A DNA stretch of 64,000 bases from the NCBI GenBank assembly GCA_047967505.1, contig CM106541.1; one strand, 5' to 3'. Every line of letters starts with the position of its first letter. Positions within the stretch are counted from its first letter, which is position 1. The notes beneath the pieces were generated by a model, which had not been told where the DNA came from, ran no database searches, and saw only the letters and a program-made list of their open reading frames with translations. Below, piece by piece: positions 45,986 through 57,605 of the stretch. This stretch comes from Dipteris shenzhenensis. Taxonomy: Eukaryota; Polypodiophyta; Polypodiopsida; Gleicheniales. Made by a program: the position numbers and the translations under genes.

Positions 45986-48900
45986 GTATAATAAAGGTAG
46001 AGGTTAATCAATCAAAAGGTTTTAAACTGAACTGATTCACTATTCCCTCTAGAAATGCAATGATTGCATCGAATTGTAACAAGTAGTTTGGAATTCTTAG
46101 ATCATCCTTTGGCCTGTTACTGAAAGACTGAGGGCATATACTTTGAAAAATAAACTTATATTATAAAATTCTAGTAGTATTTGATAAAAGAATTTAATTA
46201 ATTCTCAGGGATTAGCTTTTATCTCTAATATAGAAAGCAAACACGATTGCAATAAAGTATATAATTTCTATGATAGACATCCAATGAGAAAAACTAATCC
46301 CTAAGCACAACAATAAGGTACACATCATAGTACAATAATTAGCAAATGTTAAACTTGACTAAGAACCCATGAACTTTGACTTGTGATGCAAAGGAAGGCC
46401 ATGCTTTTATGATTTATAAAATAATTCCACTAGATCATATAGTACAGTAACTAGTTTCTTTGGTCTTTGAAAAATAATGTGTGCACTCCAAGAATGGTAA
46501 ATGACCATATCGGGATGGCATGGGGATACTTTTCCTTTGGTAGTTTGAACCTAAACAATGCATCTAAGAATGCATTTCTATTGTCAATAGATTTATCTTG
46601 TGCCAATTGCATGTGTTAACATTTATTGTTACTATTAGATCACCTAAATCATGTTTTTTGTCCTTATTGGACATTTTCAATATTTGTTTCTCTTGATTCA
46701 TACATACTTTCTTCAGCCATCATCTTTTTATGAAAACTATGTGTGTCTAGTAGAGGTACTTTACCATTGTTAGATATTCTACCATTCTTGTACTACAAAA
46801 GTAGAATGTATATGAGTAGAATACAAAGATGTAGAGGGAAAATGGGAGTGGAGCAACTTATGTTAGTTTAGATGGCTTCCTTTGGGATTGATAATATATC
46901 AAGCAATGTACAAGTCTGTTTGGATTTATTTTCAAATGTATTTGGATGAAGGGCATCAAAAAGTAATGATGCACTAAGATCACAACATAATACTACAAAA
47001 TGTATAATGTGTATGAGCTAAATACGAGAATATAAGGGAACAACACAATGGGAGGGAAGAAAATTAGATGAAAGACCTTTATACGGTCACTAGGTCACTC
47101 AACCTAGTGGTTTACTTTGGGGTTATTTACAAATGTACATGGATGTTCAGGGTACCAAAATATGCCATGTAGGTGATGATGTAAGGACACCCTATTGACA
47201 TCACAGCATAATAGTTTTGCATACCTAACTAAAAAGATGTGCACTATAGGAATCAACATGTATCTCATCCGTAATTGATTTAATCAACTTTATATATTTA
47301 TTAATAAACAATATTTATCTTATGTTAGAGAGAATTTATTATTTTATCATTGGGAGCATGAGATAGTTTATTTTTACACCAAAACATTACATTTAGCATC
47401 ACACATTTTGTATTTCATGGCTCAAGAAATTATTTACCCTCTATTGGTAAAAATTTCCCTTGAGATATTTTTTTACATTAGAAAACATGAGAGGATTGTG
47501 ACTTATCAACTTAACATTGCGCATGTACTAATTATTTGGAACATTAAATTGGAATTACATAGCATATTATAAGTATCTACGTGTTTGACAATTTAGATTA
47601 ACATTATTGTATTTTTCACTTACAAAATGGATTTTTGGAAGAAAAATAAGCGCATGTACTTCTCAGTGTCACTTTTATTTGGACTGCATATAGAAGAATT
47701 ATAATTTTTTAAAATTAAAGAAAAATATAATTAGCCTACAATAGATATCTTACTAAAATTACAGTGATACACACTTGTTAACTATATGCTCTTCTTTTAT
47801 GTAAAAATATTTTTTTATATGGAATAATCAACATTCTTGCTTACACAAAAAACTCCTCCTATGTAGGTAATTGCAATCACCATCTAAAATTATACATTCT
47901 TTCTGATTTCCAACATAGCAAACATAGAATCCACTTAATTCTCCATATAAAAATACATATTTCCTAGAAGAGACCATATTTCCTATATAGGAAACGAAAA
48001 ATTCATTTGATTCTCCATATAGGATGTCACATTTCCTAGATTACATTGAGTGATCTATATAGGAAATATAATTTGCTATGAAAACAAGATGTCATTTCCT
48101 AGGTAGAAAACATAGAATCCACTTGATTCTCCATATTACATGTCATATTTCCTAGATAGCATTGGCTGTCTATATAAGAAAAAGAATTTTCTAGATTAAG
48201 ATGAGAAAAACCCTCTTTCTATCTAGGAAAGATGCTCAAATTTCCTAGTTCAACACCAAATTCCTATATAGGGATTGGTGAGTAGTTCCTTGTGATTAAG
48301 CTTGGTGCACAAACTTTGGATTCCCACTTGGTTTATTAAGGTATTTTACTGCTCACCATTTCATGCTAGTGCAATTGACCCAATTGATTGTGCATCAAGT
48401 ACATGCATGGTGAGGTAATCAAACCATGCCTCTATTATCGTTTGTAACCAATGGGTTATGGGAGAGTGTTACGCCTGCCAACTAGGTTCCTTGGATGATA
48501 TTAGATGCATAATACTAACATGTTATGGGGGAGCATTATGCTTACCAACCAGTTTCATTGGATAATATCATATGCATAATTCTAGCCTCAAACCTTTAGG
48601 ATATGTATGATCTCAATGGTAGCCATTCACATTTATTAAGATATGTATACTCCAAAGTATTAGCCAAATCAATTAAAAAATAGCTCCCTTTGTATAGAAA
48701 GTGATGGTGAAATTTGTCAAGCAAATATCCAATACTCATGTGGCTTCATGCTTCTTTTTTGACTAAAGGCCCTTTACCCATTTGGATTGTCAAAATCAAT
48801 GAAACATGGCTCCCTTGGTATAGCAAGTGTGAAAAGAGAGTTTTATTATTTAGCTAGTCAAGAAAAGGAAAAATACAGTTCTCATGTTACCTTCCCACAA

Positions 48901-49080
48901 GCTCAACAACATTAAATATGAGTGTCTTGCATGTTCATTTTTTGAATGGAGGCTGTTTTCCTAGTCTAGTTGGTCAAATCAACGAAACATTCATTGCTTG
49001 ATATAAAAATAGAAAAAAAAGTCCGTTTATGGTATTGAAGCCATATCAAAGTGGGGAAAAATGTTGATATGGCCTTAATA
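45986..49080. other. AT-rich intergenic DNA with degenerate tandem duplications
   Basis: No gene signal. Loose duplications: about 190-bp units at 46795-47220 (TACTACAAAAKTAGAATGTA type), about 110-bp units at 47900-48270 built on TTTCCTATATAGGAAA palindromes and TTGATTCTCCATATA, 75-bp units at 48460-48600 (GTTATGGGRGAG) and about 130-bp units at 48650-48990. Confidence 0.5.
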
Positions 49081-49082
49081 AA

Positions 49083-49295
49083 AGGGGTTCCAAGGTTCAA
49101 AAGGGGTTCTAAGGTCCAAGGGAAGTTCCAAGGTTTAGAAGGGGTTTTAGGGTTAGAAGGAGAATCCAAGGTTTCGAGTAGAGTACATGGTGGAGAGCTC
49201 ATCTCCCTTGCATGTAGATCATGGAGGTCAAGGATCGATGAACTAGTCTAAGAGAGTAAGAGTTTAGGAGAGCATAGGAGGGGGAGATGACCATC
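49083..49295. repeat. Relic of the 2.2-kb unit
   Basis: GGTTCCAAGG-type repeats followed by GTAGAGTACATGGTGGAGA, CTCATCTCCCTTG and GATCATGGAGGTCAAGG, matching 1015-1290 and 3190-3450 in the same orientation. Confidence 0.7.
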
Positions 49296-49444
49296 ATACC
49301 CAATTTGAAGTATAAGCCCTTTTCTCTTTGGTTATTTAATTATAAACATATCCCTAGTAATAAGGTCTACCACTTAATTCAAATCTTTATTAGTTTCATA
49401 GTCATTTAATATCATGAGCATGTAGAAATCTCAACTATGATAGT

Positions 49445-51215
49445 CTGAAGTCATCATAATTGATAAGGCTAATATGAATTAAACTCCTTCTTAATGCCCA
49501 TATCAATTATCCATGCCTCTTGTTATCTAAGCTCATGGGCATGTATTTTGGTGATTATATAAGCAAGGGTTATACCCTCTATCAGTCTGTCTCTCCCCAC
49601 CCTTGTTGCTTATTAAGGCAATGGGAAGTGTGTGTGTGTGTGTGTGTGTGTGTGTCTGTGCATGCGTGCGTGCACACGTGTGCGTGTGCATGTGTGTGTT
49701 TCGATTAAAAAGTCCCATCAATAATTGAGCCATACAATTAATTCCATCAAGTGGATACAAAGTAAAAAAAGGGAAACATATAAGATAAAAATGTTAGAGA
49801 CATCTAAGTTGAAAAAATGCAACAACTAGAGTTTGTAAAAAATTTGACCAAAATTAAGAATTTTTAATAATATTCAATTCGACAAACATAGTATTGAAAA
49901 AAGATGTCGAATCCGCAGGCAGTCCAAGTTTCGAGGTCGGGGTCCACCGCTTACCTGCCACCATCCAAACAAAATAGGTGTTGGAACATCATAGTTACGT
50001 TTGGGTAGATAGGTAGAGCCTATTTTCCCTTGCTTGTTATTGCTTTACCTAGGAATATAGATAACCATATAAATTCTTAGATAATCAAAAAATGTTTGAG
50101 TCACAAGTGGAGTAAGGAGTGAATGAGTGCATGGGTTGAGAAGGGATTAGAGGAGGTATGGGACAATTAGTGGGCTTGGTGTATGGGGTGGTTAAAAAGA
50201 TAGTGTAAAGGGGAGATTTCATAGGGGGTACATAAAAGAATAATTCATGGTTGGGGAAGTATACAAGTGTGTGTGTGTGTAAAAGAAATAAGTTTTTTTG
50301 TGTGTGAGATACAGTTATTAATCAAAATTATTTGTGTGTGTGTGTGTGTGGGGGGGACCCCCAACCCAAAGGGTAATACCATGTGGTGGGGATAAGCCCA
50401 CCATGTGGAACTTACTCCCCACCTACTGATAATAAGTGAATAAAAGTGGATTTGTATGATAAGTGTCAAAATGAAAAAATGATGCCAATAGTAAATGCAT
50501 AAACCACTTTTGCAAAATAGATATAAAAGTTAGTAAAAAATAAGGAGGATCACAAAATGACTAGGGATTATCCATGCTAAGAATTATCCAATGGATGTGA
50601 ATTAACTGTATGGCACTTGCCCACCTAGTTGGGAAATCAAAGTGTGTGTTTAGATTAAAAAGTCCCAACAATAATTGAGCCATACAATTAATTCCATCAA
50701 TTGGATAAAAAGAAAAAAAAGGAAAACATATAAGAAAAAAATATTTGAGACATCTAAGATGCAACAACTAGAGTTTGTAAAAATTTCGACCAAAATTAAG
50801 AATTTTTAATAATATTGAGTTTGAAAAACATAATATTGAAGAAAGATGTCGAATCCTCAGGTAGTCGAGGTTTCAAGGTCAGAATCCACTCATTTGCCAC
50901 CATCCAAATAATCTAGGTGTTAGAATATCATAGTTTAGTTTGGTTAGACAAGTAATTCATGTTTTCCCCGACTTATTGCTTTACCTAGGAATATAGACAA
51001 CCATATGGATTCTTAGATAATTAAAAAAAAATTCAGTCACAAGTGAGTGCATGGGTTCATAAGGGATTAGAGCAGGTATGGGACGATTAGTGGGCTTGGT
51101 GTATGGGGTGGTTAAAAAGAGAGTGTAAAGGGGAGATTTCACGAGTGGACCACGGTACATAAAAGAATAATTCATAGTTGGGGAAGTATACATCTGTGTG
51201 TGTGTGTGTGTGCTT
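49445..51215. repeat. Dispersed repeat family, locus 2
   Basis: Same order of blocks as 8760-10301 and the same orientation. The 950-bp unit starting at 49695 begins again at about 50643. Long (TG)n stretches lie at 49627-49700, 50265-50280, 50333-50350 and 51195-51212. No coding sequence is seen. Confidence 0.65.
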
Positions 51216-51489
51216 CTGCCCTATCAAAGAATCTATCCTACTATAACACTGGACCAGTTTCCAATGTCCAAGTAAAGTTTAAACCAATTGCAAACATATG
51301 CCATTGCTATTTTCAAACACCTAGTGAGAGTAGTCCATCAATAACCAACCTATTAATACTACATAAGTGAGAATAATCGATATCATACCATTCCTTTTGA
51401 CAAAGTGTCAAAGTAGGAGTCAATTTTCATACTCACATTCATGTCAATACATTGCAAAAAGTGCAACAATATTGATGACTAGCCTCTAA

Positions 51490-51924
51490 TAGAATGTCCA
51501 ATCTTATTTATCATCAGTACTTGGAGATAATCCATTGTAGAGTACTCCTCGAAGTTGTCAACACCGTATCTTCCTGTCTTAGATTTTTCAATGCAAACCT
51601 GATGGAGAGGTATGCTGACTCACCTGGCACCATCACAACAAAAATGAACATTATAACAATACATTTTTTATGTAAAAGCCAGGCTTCCCTTAGGGCCTGC
51701 GCTCTTGGATTTACTTTGTATGTCTTCTTGACTCTTGGTGGAGGCTTTACAGGTACCCGAACATGATCCCACGACCTCCTATCTGCCTTGAACTTCTTGC
51801 ACTGCTCTTTTTTGTGTTGATCCTCCTCCCAATCCTCCTCTCGCAGACGTCCTGAGCTTTGTCCTTCTTTAAGATGGGGCTTCCTTGGCATCTGCTTTAC
51901 CCTCTTTATGGGCATAGGTACCAT
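51490..51924 (-). other. Unidentified open frame, minus strand
   Basis: 136 codons rich in Lys/Arg/Glu in the first half (KPHLKEGQSSGRLREEDWEE) and hydrophobic near IVIMFIFVVMVPG. I recognise no family. It could be an exon, but coding status is unproven. Confidence 0.2.
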
Positions 51925-52059
51925 TTCTACGATGGGCTATATCACTAGGAGAGGGAAGATTGTGCTCTTCCTAGAAGCAGTCTGTTGGACCTCAGGAAGC
52001 CTCTCTATGTCCAAGAGGTTATTGAATACATTTTGCTCGTGTAGGGGAGTCCTCTCATG

Positions 52060-52505
52060 GGTAGGGGAAGGCTGAGGGAAAGGGAGGTTCTCAAATATAT
52101 GTTGCTTGATTGGGGGAGTGCTCTGATGGGGAAGGGAAGGGCCGAGGGGAAGGCTGAGGGGAAGGTTGAGGGGAAGGCTAAGGGGAAGATTGAGGGGAAG
52201 GCTGAGGGAAAGTTGAGGGGAAGACTAAGGGGAAGGCTGAGGGGAAGGCTGAGGGAAAGGCTAAGGGTCAAGCTGAGGCTGAGGCTAAGGCAAAAGCTAA
52301 GGGAAAGGCTCATGCTCTTGGGGCTTGGGAGTGGGCTCACGACACTAGGGAGTGGGCTCATGGCACTTGGGAGGAGGAGAAAGCTCACAAGATTAGGGAG
52401 TGGGCTCAGAGGACTTGGGGGAGGGCTCACAAGAGTTGGGGGAGGGCTCACAAGAGTCTTGGGAGACCTCACAAGAGTTGGGGTAGGGCTCACAAGTCGA
52501 GGGAG
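52060..52505. repeat. Two minisatellites (12-bp and about 22-bp)
   Basis: 52137-52310 is a tandem 12-mer, GCTGAGGGGAAG. 52325-52505 repeats GGGCTCACAAGAGTTGGGGGAG with variants. Open frames on both strands here are regular repeats of Leu/Pro/Ser or Gly/Lys/Arg/Leu and are products of the 12-bp period. Confidence 0.8.
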
Positions 52506-52762
52506 GCACCATCAAACATGGATAGGTTCATGTGCGTAGATGCCATGGAGGTGATGGAGCTAGAGGAGGAAGGATGGAGGTGGTGTCCCATGGGTCTAGT
52601 AGTGTTCTTCACTCTTGCATTGAATAATGAGAGTTAGGGTTTTTTAAAACATTTTATATAGGCCCACCATGTTTTGACACCCTTTTAATTACGTTTAGGG
52701 TTTCATCATGCCCCCTGCCCCTGCCCTAACCCCTCCAACCCCCCCACCCTCATCGCCCTCCC

Positions 52763-52767
52763 CCTCG
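52763..52767. other. Target-site duplication of the copia element (left)
   Basis: CCTCG here and CCTCG at 57366-57370 flank the two LTRs. The surrounding C-rich repeat (CATCGCCCTCCCC / TTGCCCTCCCC) is the pre-insertion site. Confidence 0.88.
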
Positions 52768-53024
52768 TGACAAAATATGAAGAGGGGAGAGGGGAAGAGT
52801 GGAGATGAGGAGTGAGGGCACAGCTAGAGAGCACACCACAAATGACTAACTGTACACTAGAATTAGTTGAAAAAATAGAATATATACAAACCCTTTTAGG
52901 GTTAGGGTTAGGGGATCTAACCCTTTCCTTTATAGCACTCTATAAGGTTAGTGCTATGCACATATGATCACGTGATGGTGCTATGCACACATGATCACAT
53001 GATGTTGAGCGTGAACTCTCAACA
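52768..53024 (-). repeat. Copia 3-prime LTR
   Basis: Begins TGACAAAATATGAAG and ends GTGAACTCTCAACA on the plus strand, i.e. TGTTGAG...TGTCA on the element strand. Contains GGGTTAGGGTTAGGGG (telomere-like) and paired TATGATCACGTGATGG / CATGATCACATGATG palindromes. Confidence 0.92.
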
Positions 53025-53112
53025 CCTTCCCTCAAGATCAACATCATGAAGTAGGCCTTCCCTCAAGATGATGATTCTGGGGAATCGAAGAAGGACTGAG
53101 CATTACATTCCA

Positions 53113-54516
53113 TCACACCCCTGTAATGGGAATGTCCTTCCACTGCATCAAACCAAGAGCTAGTCGGTGTTTCTCGAATAGCTCTTTACCGAGTGGTTTG
53201 GTAAAGATGTCTGCAACATTTTCTTTGCTATCACAATGCTGCAGTGTGATGTCACCAAGTAACACTCTTTCTCTGATGATTTGTCATATGAGATGATGCA
53301 CCGCTGTCGATGTACCAAGGATCCTGTTCCACTTGGTCGACTTGATAGCTGAAATCCTCTTTGGGATTGAAATCAGTGTCTAGGTGCATTGTATCAGTCT
53401 GATGCAATTCCTCACTTGCAAGAAACATATTTCCATGTTCATTTGCAAAATGACTGTGACTAGAATGTCCACCACGATGATTTCCTCTTCCTCGGGAATT
53501 CCCTCGATTACTGCTGGATTGACCGCTTTGGTCATACTGCTTCTTGCGGCAATCTCTTTCATAGTGTCCAAACTTGTGACAATAGTTGCATTGAATGTTT
53601 GACACATTGGTGGATGCATTTCCTCATCCTTGGAATCTTCCTCGGTTGGAATGATTTCCTCTTTGCTAATTTTGATGTTGCTGAGGATGCTGCTGATGCT
53701 GATGCTGATTCTGACTTTGATTTTGACCACTTTTCTGATATGATCTACCTCTGTTTCTGCCTTTGCCTCTGCTTCTGTCTGAAGCGGTGAATGCCTGATC
53801 ATTAGAATGACCTTTACGTGCTTGAATGGCCTGAGTCCTGAGTTCTTCACCAAGTAGAACTGACTGAAGTTCTTCAAGTGTTGGAATTTGCCGTTGTGAA
53901 TGGCAATACTCTGGACCAGATTCTCATATCCTTCTCCTAGTCCATTCAGGATTACTTGAACCATTTCTGCAGGATTCATAGTCTCTCCTGCTGCTGCAAG
54001 TTGATTGTTGTAGTCTTTGATGCGGAGTACATAAGCATGACCGGTTTCATTGCTATTGCGGAAACTCTGGTTGATCTGGTTTCTCAAGGTGAGAATCCTG
54101 GATGTGTTCTTGGACTCGTAGAGAGCTGCGAACATATCCCATGCTTCTTTTGATGTCTTGACTGTGTTGAGCTGTCCTAGCATGACATCTTGCACATTCT
54201 GCTTGATCAGGTGATAGGCATACTTGTCTTTCTTATCCCATTCTGCTTGAGCTCGGGCAATGGCAGGATCTGCTACTAGTGCGGAAACTGTTTGTGTAGA
54301 TGTAGATCCCGATGTAGATCCCGTTGCTGGTGCTGTGACAACAGATGGAGTAGAGCTACTGGTGGCTGGATCGGCCAATGGTCTAGGTATGGATCCATCA
54401 ACATACTCCCATTTGTCCTGAAGCACAAGAATGGTCTCCATTCGGTATTTCCATGTACCGTAATTGGAGTTGTCTAACTTAGCAGATGCCTCCAGATTGA
54501 GGTTGCTAGTCGACAT
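53113..54516 (-). pseudogene. Copia gag-protease joined to RNase H tail by deletion
   Basis: Starts MSTSNLNLEASAKLDNSNYG (54516). The capsid-like region has YGTWKYRMETIL, LNTVKTSKEAWDMFAALYES and RNQINQSFRNSNETGHAY (Retrotran_gag_2 type). A frame change near 53880 and a stop (about 53665) follow, then zinc knuckle CNYCHKFGHYERDC (CX2CX4HX4C, about 53590), an Arg/Gly/Ser region and protease site WYIDSGASSHMT (53310-53275, Asp-Ser-Gly). At about 53265 the frame breaks, and the rest reads ITLQHCDSKENVADIFTKPL to a stop at 53113, the C-terminal end of copia RNase H. Integrase, reverse transcriptase and most of RNase H (roughly 3 kb in a full element) are missing. Confidence 0.88.
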
Positions 54517-55384
54517 GGTGCAAGCAATGTACTCAAAAAGTGTCCTGGAAAACTCTGTATGAATCAACTGCAAATACACTGAAGATGCCAAGTGAAATCT
54601 CTGTACCGTCGGTGAAGATAGAACTGCAGTAAATAAGATCTGACCTGTGTTACAAGGCTTGTGGCAATGATGCCGGGAATAGCCAAGAGGCTTTACAAGG
54701 CTGAAAAATGATGTGCACGATGCCGTGAGATAGCCAAATAGGCTTTACAATGGTGGCATGTGTGTGTGAAATCAAGTGCTATCTGCCCACTGAATCAATC
54801 TGCAATGCCTCTGAACTCTGAAGTCTGCTCACTGAACTGATGAACGTAAGATTTCAGGTAATGTAATGATGTGAAATCGGATGTGAGCGTATGGACTGAC
54901 TCCGAGTAGGTACTAGTCGGGAATTTCGGGCATGGCTTAGATTGGCAACTTGGGGAATTCAAAGCGTCCCCTCTATGGCGATCTAGTCTACTCTGATCTA
55001 GATCTAAACCAACCGTCGATCGATGAAAGAGCAGCAAATAATTCCTTTTCTTTTGTTCTTTTTAAGTGCTGGGTCAGATGCGTCGATGTAGAGGCAAATG
55101 TGCGTGAAGGAAGTGGTTTTGTCGGCGAGGCTCAAATGTAAGTGTAACTTGCACCGAAATGTGCACGTGATGTAACGAGCGCGTAGAGCACAAAAAATCG
55201 AGCGACTTTCCTTTTTGGAGCACCCTCAAATTCTTCCTGGATCAAGAGATATGACTTGATCTAGGTGGAGGGGCAAAAGGAGTGCAAATGGTGCTCAATG
55301 ATGATGTGTCACTGTGAGTCACATGCAGTGATGATGGGGCACTGTGCTTAGCAAGAGGTGTGCCAGTGAAGCTCTATGCTGAGG

Positions 55385-55810
55385 TGGCAGTGCTGAGGTG
55401 TCACTGATGATGTGGCACTGATGACGTGGCAATGATGACGTGGCACAGATGACATGGCACAAGTGACGTGGCAGATGATGTGGTAGATGATGTGGCACAG
55501 ATGACGTGGCAGATGACGTGGCCTGATGATGTGTCACTGATGACGTGGCAGGTGACGTGGCTGATGACGTGTCACTGATGATGTGGCAGGTGACGTGGCT
55601 GATGACGTGTCACTGATGACGTGGCAGGTGACGTGGCAGATGACGTGTCACTGATGACGTGGCAGTAGGTGAGATAACCTTATCCTAGGTTAACTAGACT
55701 CTGGTTAATGTAACCAACCCTATCCACTTCTAACCCGCTACCCAGATTACCTTGACCCAAGGTGGGTGTGGTTTGAAGAGTGCCACGTGGCCTTATCTGC
55801 CACGTGGCAG
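55385..55810. promoter_or_regulatory. Array of TGACGTGGC / G-box motifs in the copia leader
   Basis: I count eleven TGACGTGGC and three TGACGTGTCA between 55421 and 55665, mixed with TGATGTGGCA variants at about 10-15-bp spacing, then two G-box palindromes, GCCACGTGGCC (55782) and TGCCACGTGGCA (55799). ACGT-core motifs of this kind are classic binding sites of plant bZIP (and, for CACGTG, bHLH) factors. As a minisatellite it may be a chance product of repeat expansion. Its place upstream of gag and within reach of the LTR suggests possible regulatory effect. Confidence 0.5.
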
Positions 55811-56619
55811 TTTCTCTCTCAGAGAAAGAGTCGACGGAGGCGACCTTGTCGAAGAGGAAGCGCGCTTTGTGGCTACGCTTCAATAAGGCTTGCCATTGCA
55901 GGTCGCGGGTGTGGAAGGAGCTTGGGCTGCGCCTCAGGAGCCGCGATTGTTCGAAGACTGGAGCACTACTGCGACCGAGTAATAGCGTGGATGGTGCTGA
56001 AGGAGAAACCAAGAATCTGAACCATAGCTCGAGCTGCTCTAGTTTCAAAGAACGGGACTACATCGGATTGTCGGAACATTGTTCTACCTCTGTACCACGG
56101 GACAAGAATATCATTGCTGCTCCTCACGACTGTGCAAAATCGTTCGATCTGGACCTTCAGGATACTGGGCTCAGGCTTGGGATTGGACCCGCTTTGGTCG
56201 CTCGGAATGGGTCTGGGTCCGCCCATGGAAATGCAGCTCAAGTTGTTGTTGTACAGGACGGCATTTCAGCTTCACGCTCAGTGGCTGAAGCAAGATCGAA
56301 TTGTAATGTCGTAGGAATATCTTCGTTGAAGACCTACGGCTTTGAGCAGAATCCCCACCCAGAGCAGCAGCTGACCGATCAAAGAAAATCTTCTTCGGAG
56401 CACCTTCCTGCTAGAAAAGTAAACGGGAGCTGGAAAGACGTTGATGAATATCTCAAGGAGATCGAGAAGAGTCTGCGCAAGACTCTGGAAGAGTACAACG
56501 CCAAGGAGAAGGCCTTAGAGGCCAAGATAAGCGAGGCTCAGGCCACTCTGGAGAAGAGAGATGTGGAGGTCTCTGCCAGGGAGCAGGCTTCGCTAGCCCG
56601 CGTGCAGGCTCTCTGTTGA
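55777..56619 (+). pseudogene. Captured gene fragment inside the copia leader, antisense to the element
   Basis: An open frame of 281 codons without any ATG, so an exon or cDNA fragment, not a complete gene. It opens after a TGA at 55774 (the earliest alternative start would be GTG at 55780). It contains LDLQDTGLRLGIGPAL (about 56150-56195), which has the LxLxL pattern of EAR repression motifs and resembles domain I of Aux/IAA proteins. The C-terminal 60 residues are a strong coiled coil (DEYLKEIEKSLRKTLEEYNA, KALEAKISEAQATLEKR) ending at TGA 56619. Codon use and GC content are higher than the surroundings. Origin unknown; transduction by the retroelement is inferred from position between gag and PBS. 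Confidence 0.5.
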
Positions 56620-57094
56620 TGAAGAGCTGCTTTGGCGGATCGATGACGAGCTAGGAAGCTATGTAGAGCCGTCATTGTAGAAGCTCTAACTCCATGCTGC
56701 AAGCAATTGCAACAAGATAGGTGCTTTTTGATAGGGACGGCCGTCGAAGGAGCTTTGTTGGAGAGGCTTAGCTTCTTTCTCTTTCTCACAGATCTCTCAA
56801 AACCTCTCTCTCAAAGACTAAGATCTAGATCTCTCTCTCTCTCATAAGAAGCTCTCAAAGAACTCACTAAGTCTCTCAACAAATCTATTGCAAAACAAAG
56901 AAGAATCTCAATGTCTATCATCAACGGAATGAAGGAATGCTCACTCAATGGAAGTTTCTCTCAAAACGGAAGTTGGACGGAAATTTCTCTCAACGGAAGT
57001 GAAGGGAAGGATCTCACAATCACTCAAGAGAACTCTCAATCTCACAATCTCTCTCACACTCTCAAGAAACTCAATGTCTCAGCGGAAGACAAGG
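56620..57094. other. Copia leader next to the PBS
   Basis: CTCTCTCT runs (56815-56845) and repeats of AACGGAAGT (about 56950-57000). A short plus-strand frame (56911-57111) is not convincing. Confidence 0.4.
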
Positions 57095-57108
57095 GAGCTC
57101 TGATACCA
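57095..57108 (-). other. Primer-binding site, initiator tRNA-Met
   Basis: The minus strand reads TGGTATCAGAGCTC directly next to the LTR. TGGTATCAGAGC is the standard plant copia PBS. Confidence 0.93.
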
Positions 57109-57365
57109 TGACAAAATATGAAGAGGGGAGAGGGGAAGAGTGGAGATGAGGAGTGAGGGCACACCTAGAGAGCACACCACAAATGACTAACTGTACACTA
57201 GAATTAGTTGAAAAAATAGAATATATACAAACCCTTTTAGGGTTAGGGTTAGGGGATCTAACCCTTTCCTTTATAGCACTCTATAAGGTTAGTGCTATGC
57301 ACATATGATCACGTGATGGCGCTATGCACACATGATCACATGATGTTGAGCGTGAACTCTCAACA
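57109..57365 (-). repeat. Copia 5-prime LTR
   Basis: Near-identical to 52768-53024 (CACACCTAG against CACAGCTAG, and ATGGCGCT against ATGGTGCT). As the upstream LTR for minus-strand transcription it carries the promoter. Confidence 0.92.
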
Positions 57366-57370
57366 CCTCG

Positions 57371-57600
57371 TTGCCCTCCCCCTACTTGCCTCGCCCACAC
57401 TCGTCGCCCTCCCCCATACCCCCCATCCCCCCCTCCCCTTGCCCCACCCCACACCCCTCCCTTCTCTCCCCCCTCCTTCACCATGTCCCCACTTTCCCCA
57501 ATGTCGTGTGACTATAATAATTGTGGTAAAAATAAGCAAGATATTAAAGAGAGTACACGAATTTGGTCAAAAAAAGCAATGTATTTATTTCATATTTGTA
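57371..57600. repeat. C-rich flank of the copia insertion
   Basis: CTCGCCCACACTCGTCGCCC and CCCCCCATCCCCCCCTCCCC continue the CCCTCATCGCCCTCCCC repeat that lies left of 52763. Ends near 57500 in AT-rich DNA. Confidence 0.6.
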
Positions 57601-57605
57601 TACAA

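Larger units (their letters stand above)
52768..57365 (-). mobile_element. Ty1/copia LTR retrotransposon, internally deleted and recent
   Basis: LTRs 52768-53024 and 57109-57365 (257 bp each) differ at two positions (about 52822 and 53, and 52979-equivalent T/C), so about 99% identical. They are flanked by a perfect 5-bp target duplication, CCTCG. Minus orientation: PBS beside the right LTR, purine tract TTGAGGGAAGG beside the left LTR. Gag is frameshifted, pol is deleted from just after the protease active site to the end of RNase H, and the 2.5-kb leader holds unrelated cargo. It needs proteins in trans to move. Confidence 0.92.

Noticed and set aside
52005-52539. Repetitive open frames on both strands
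   Set aside because: They follow a 12-bp minisatellite exactly and have no unique coding sequence.
55777-56619. Complete host gene (Aux/IAA-like repressor)
   Set aside because: No Met codon in the frame, no further Aux/IAA domains, and position inside an LTR element; kept only as a fragment.
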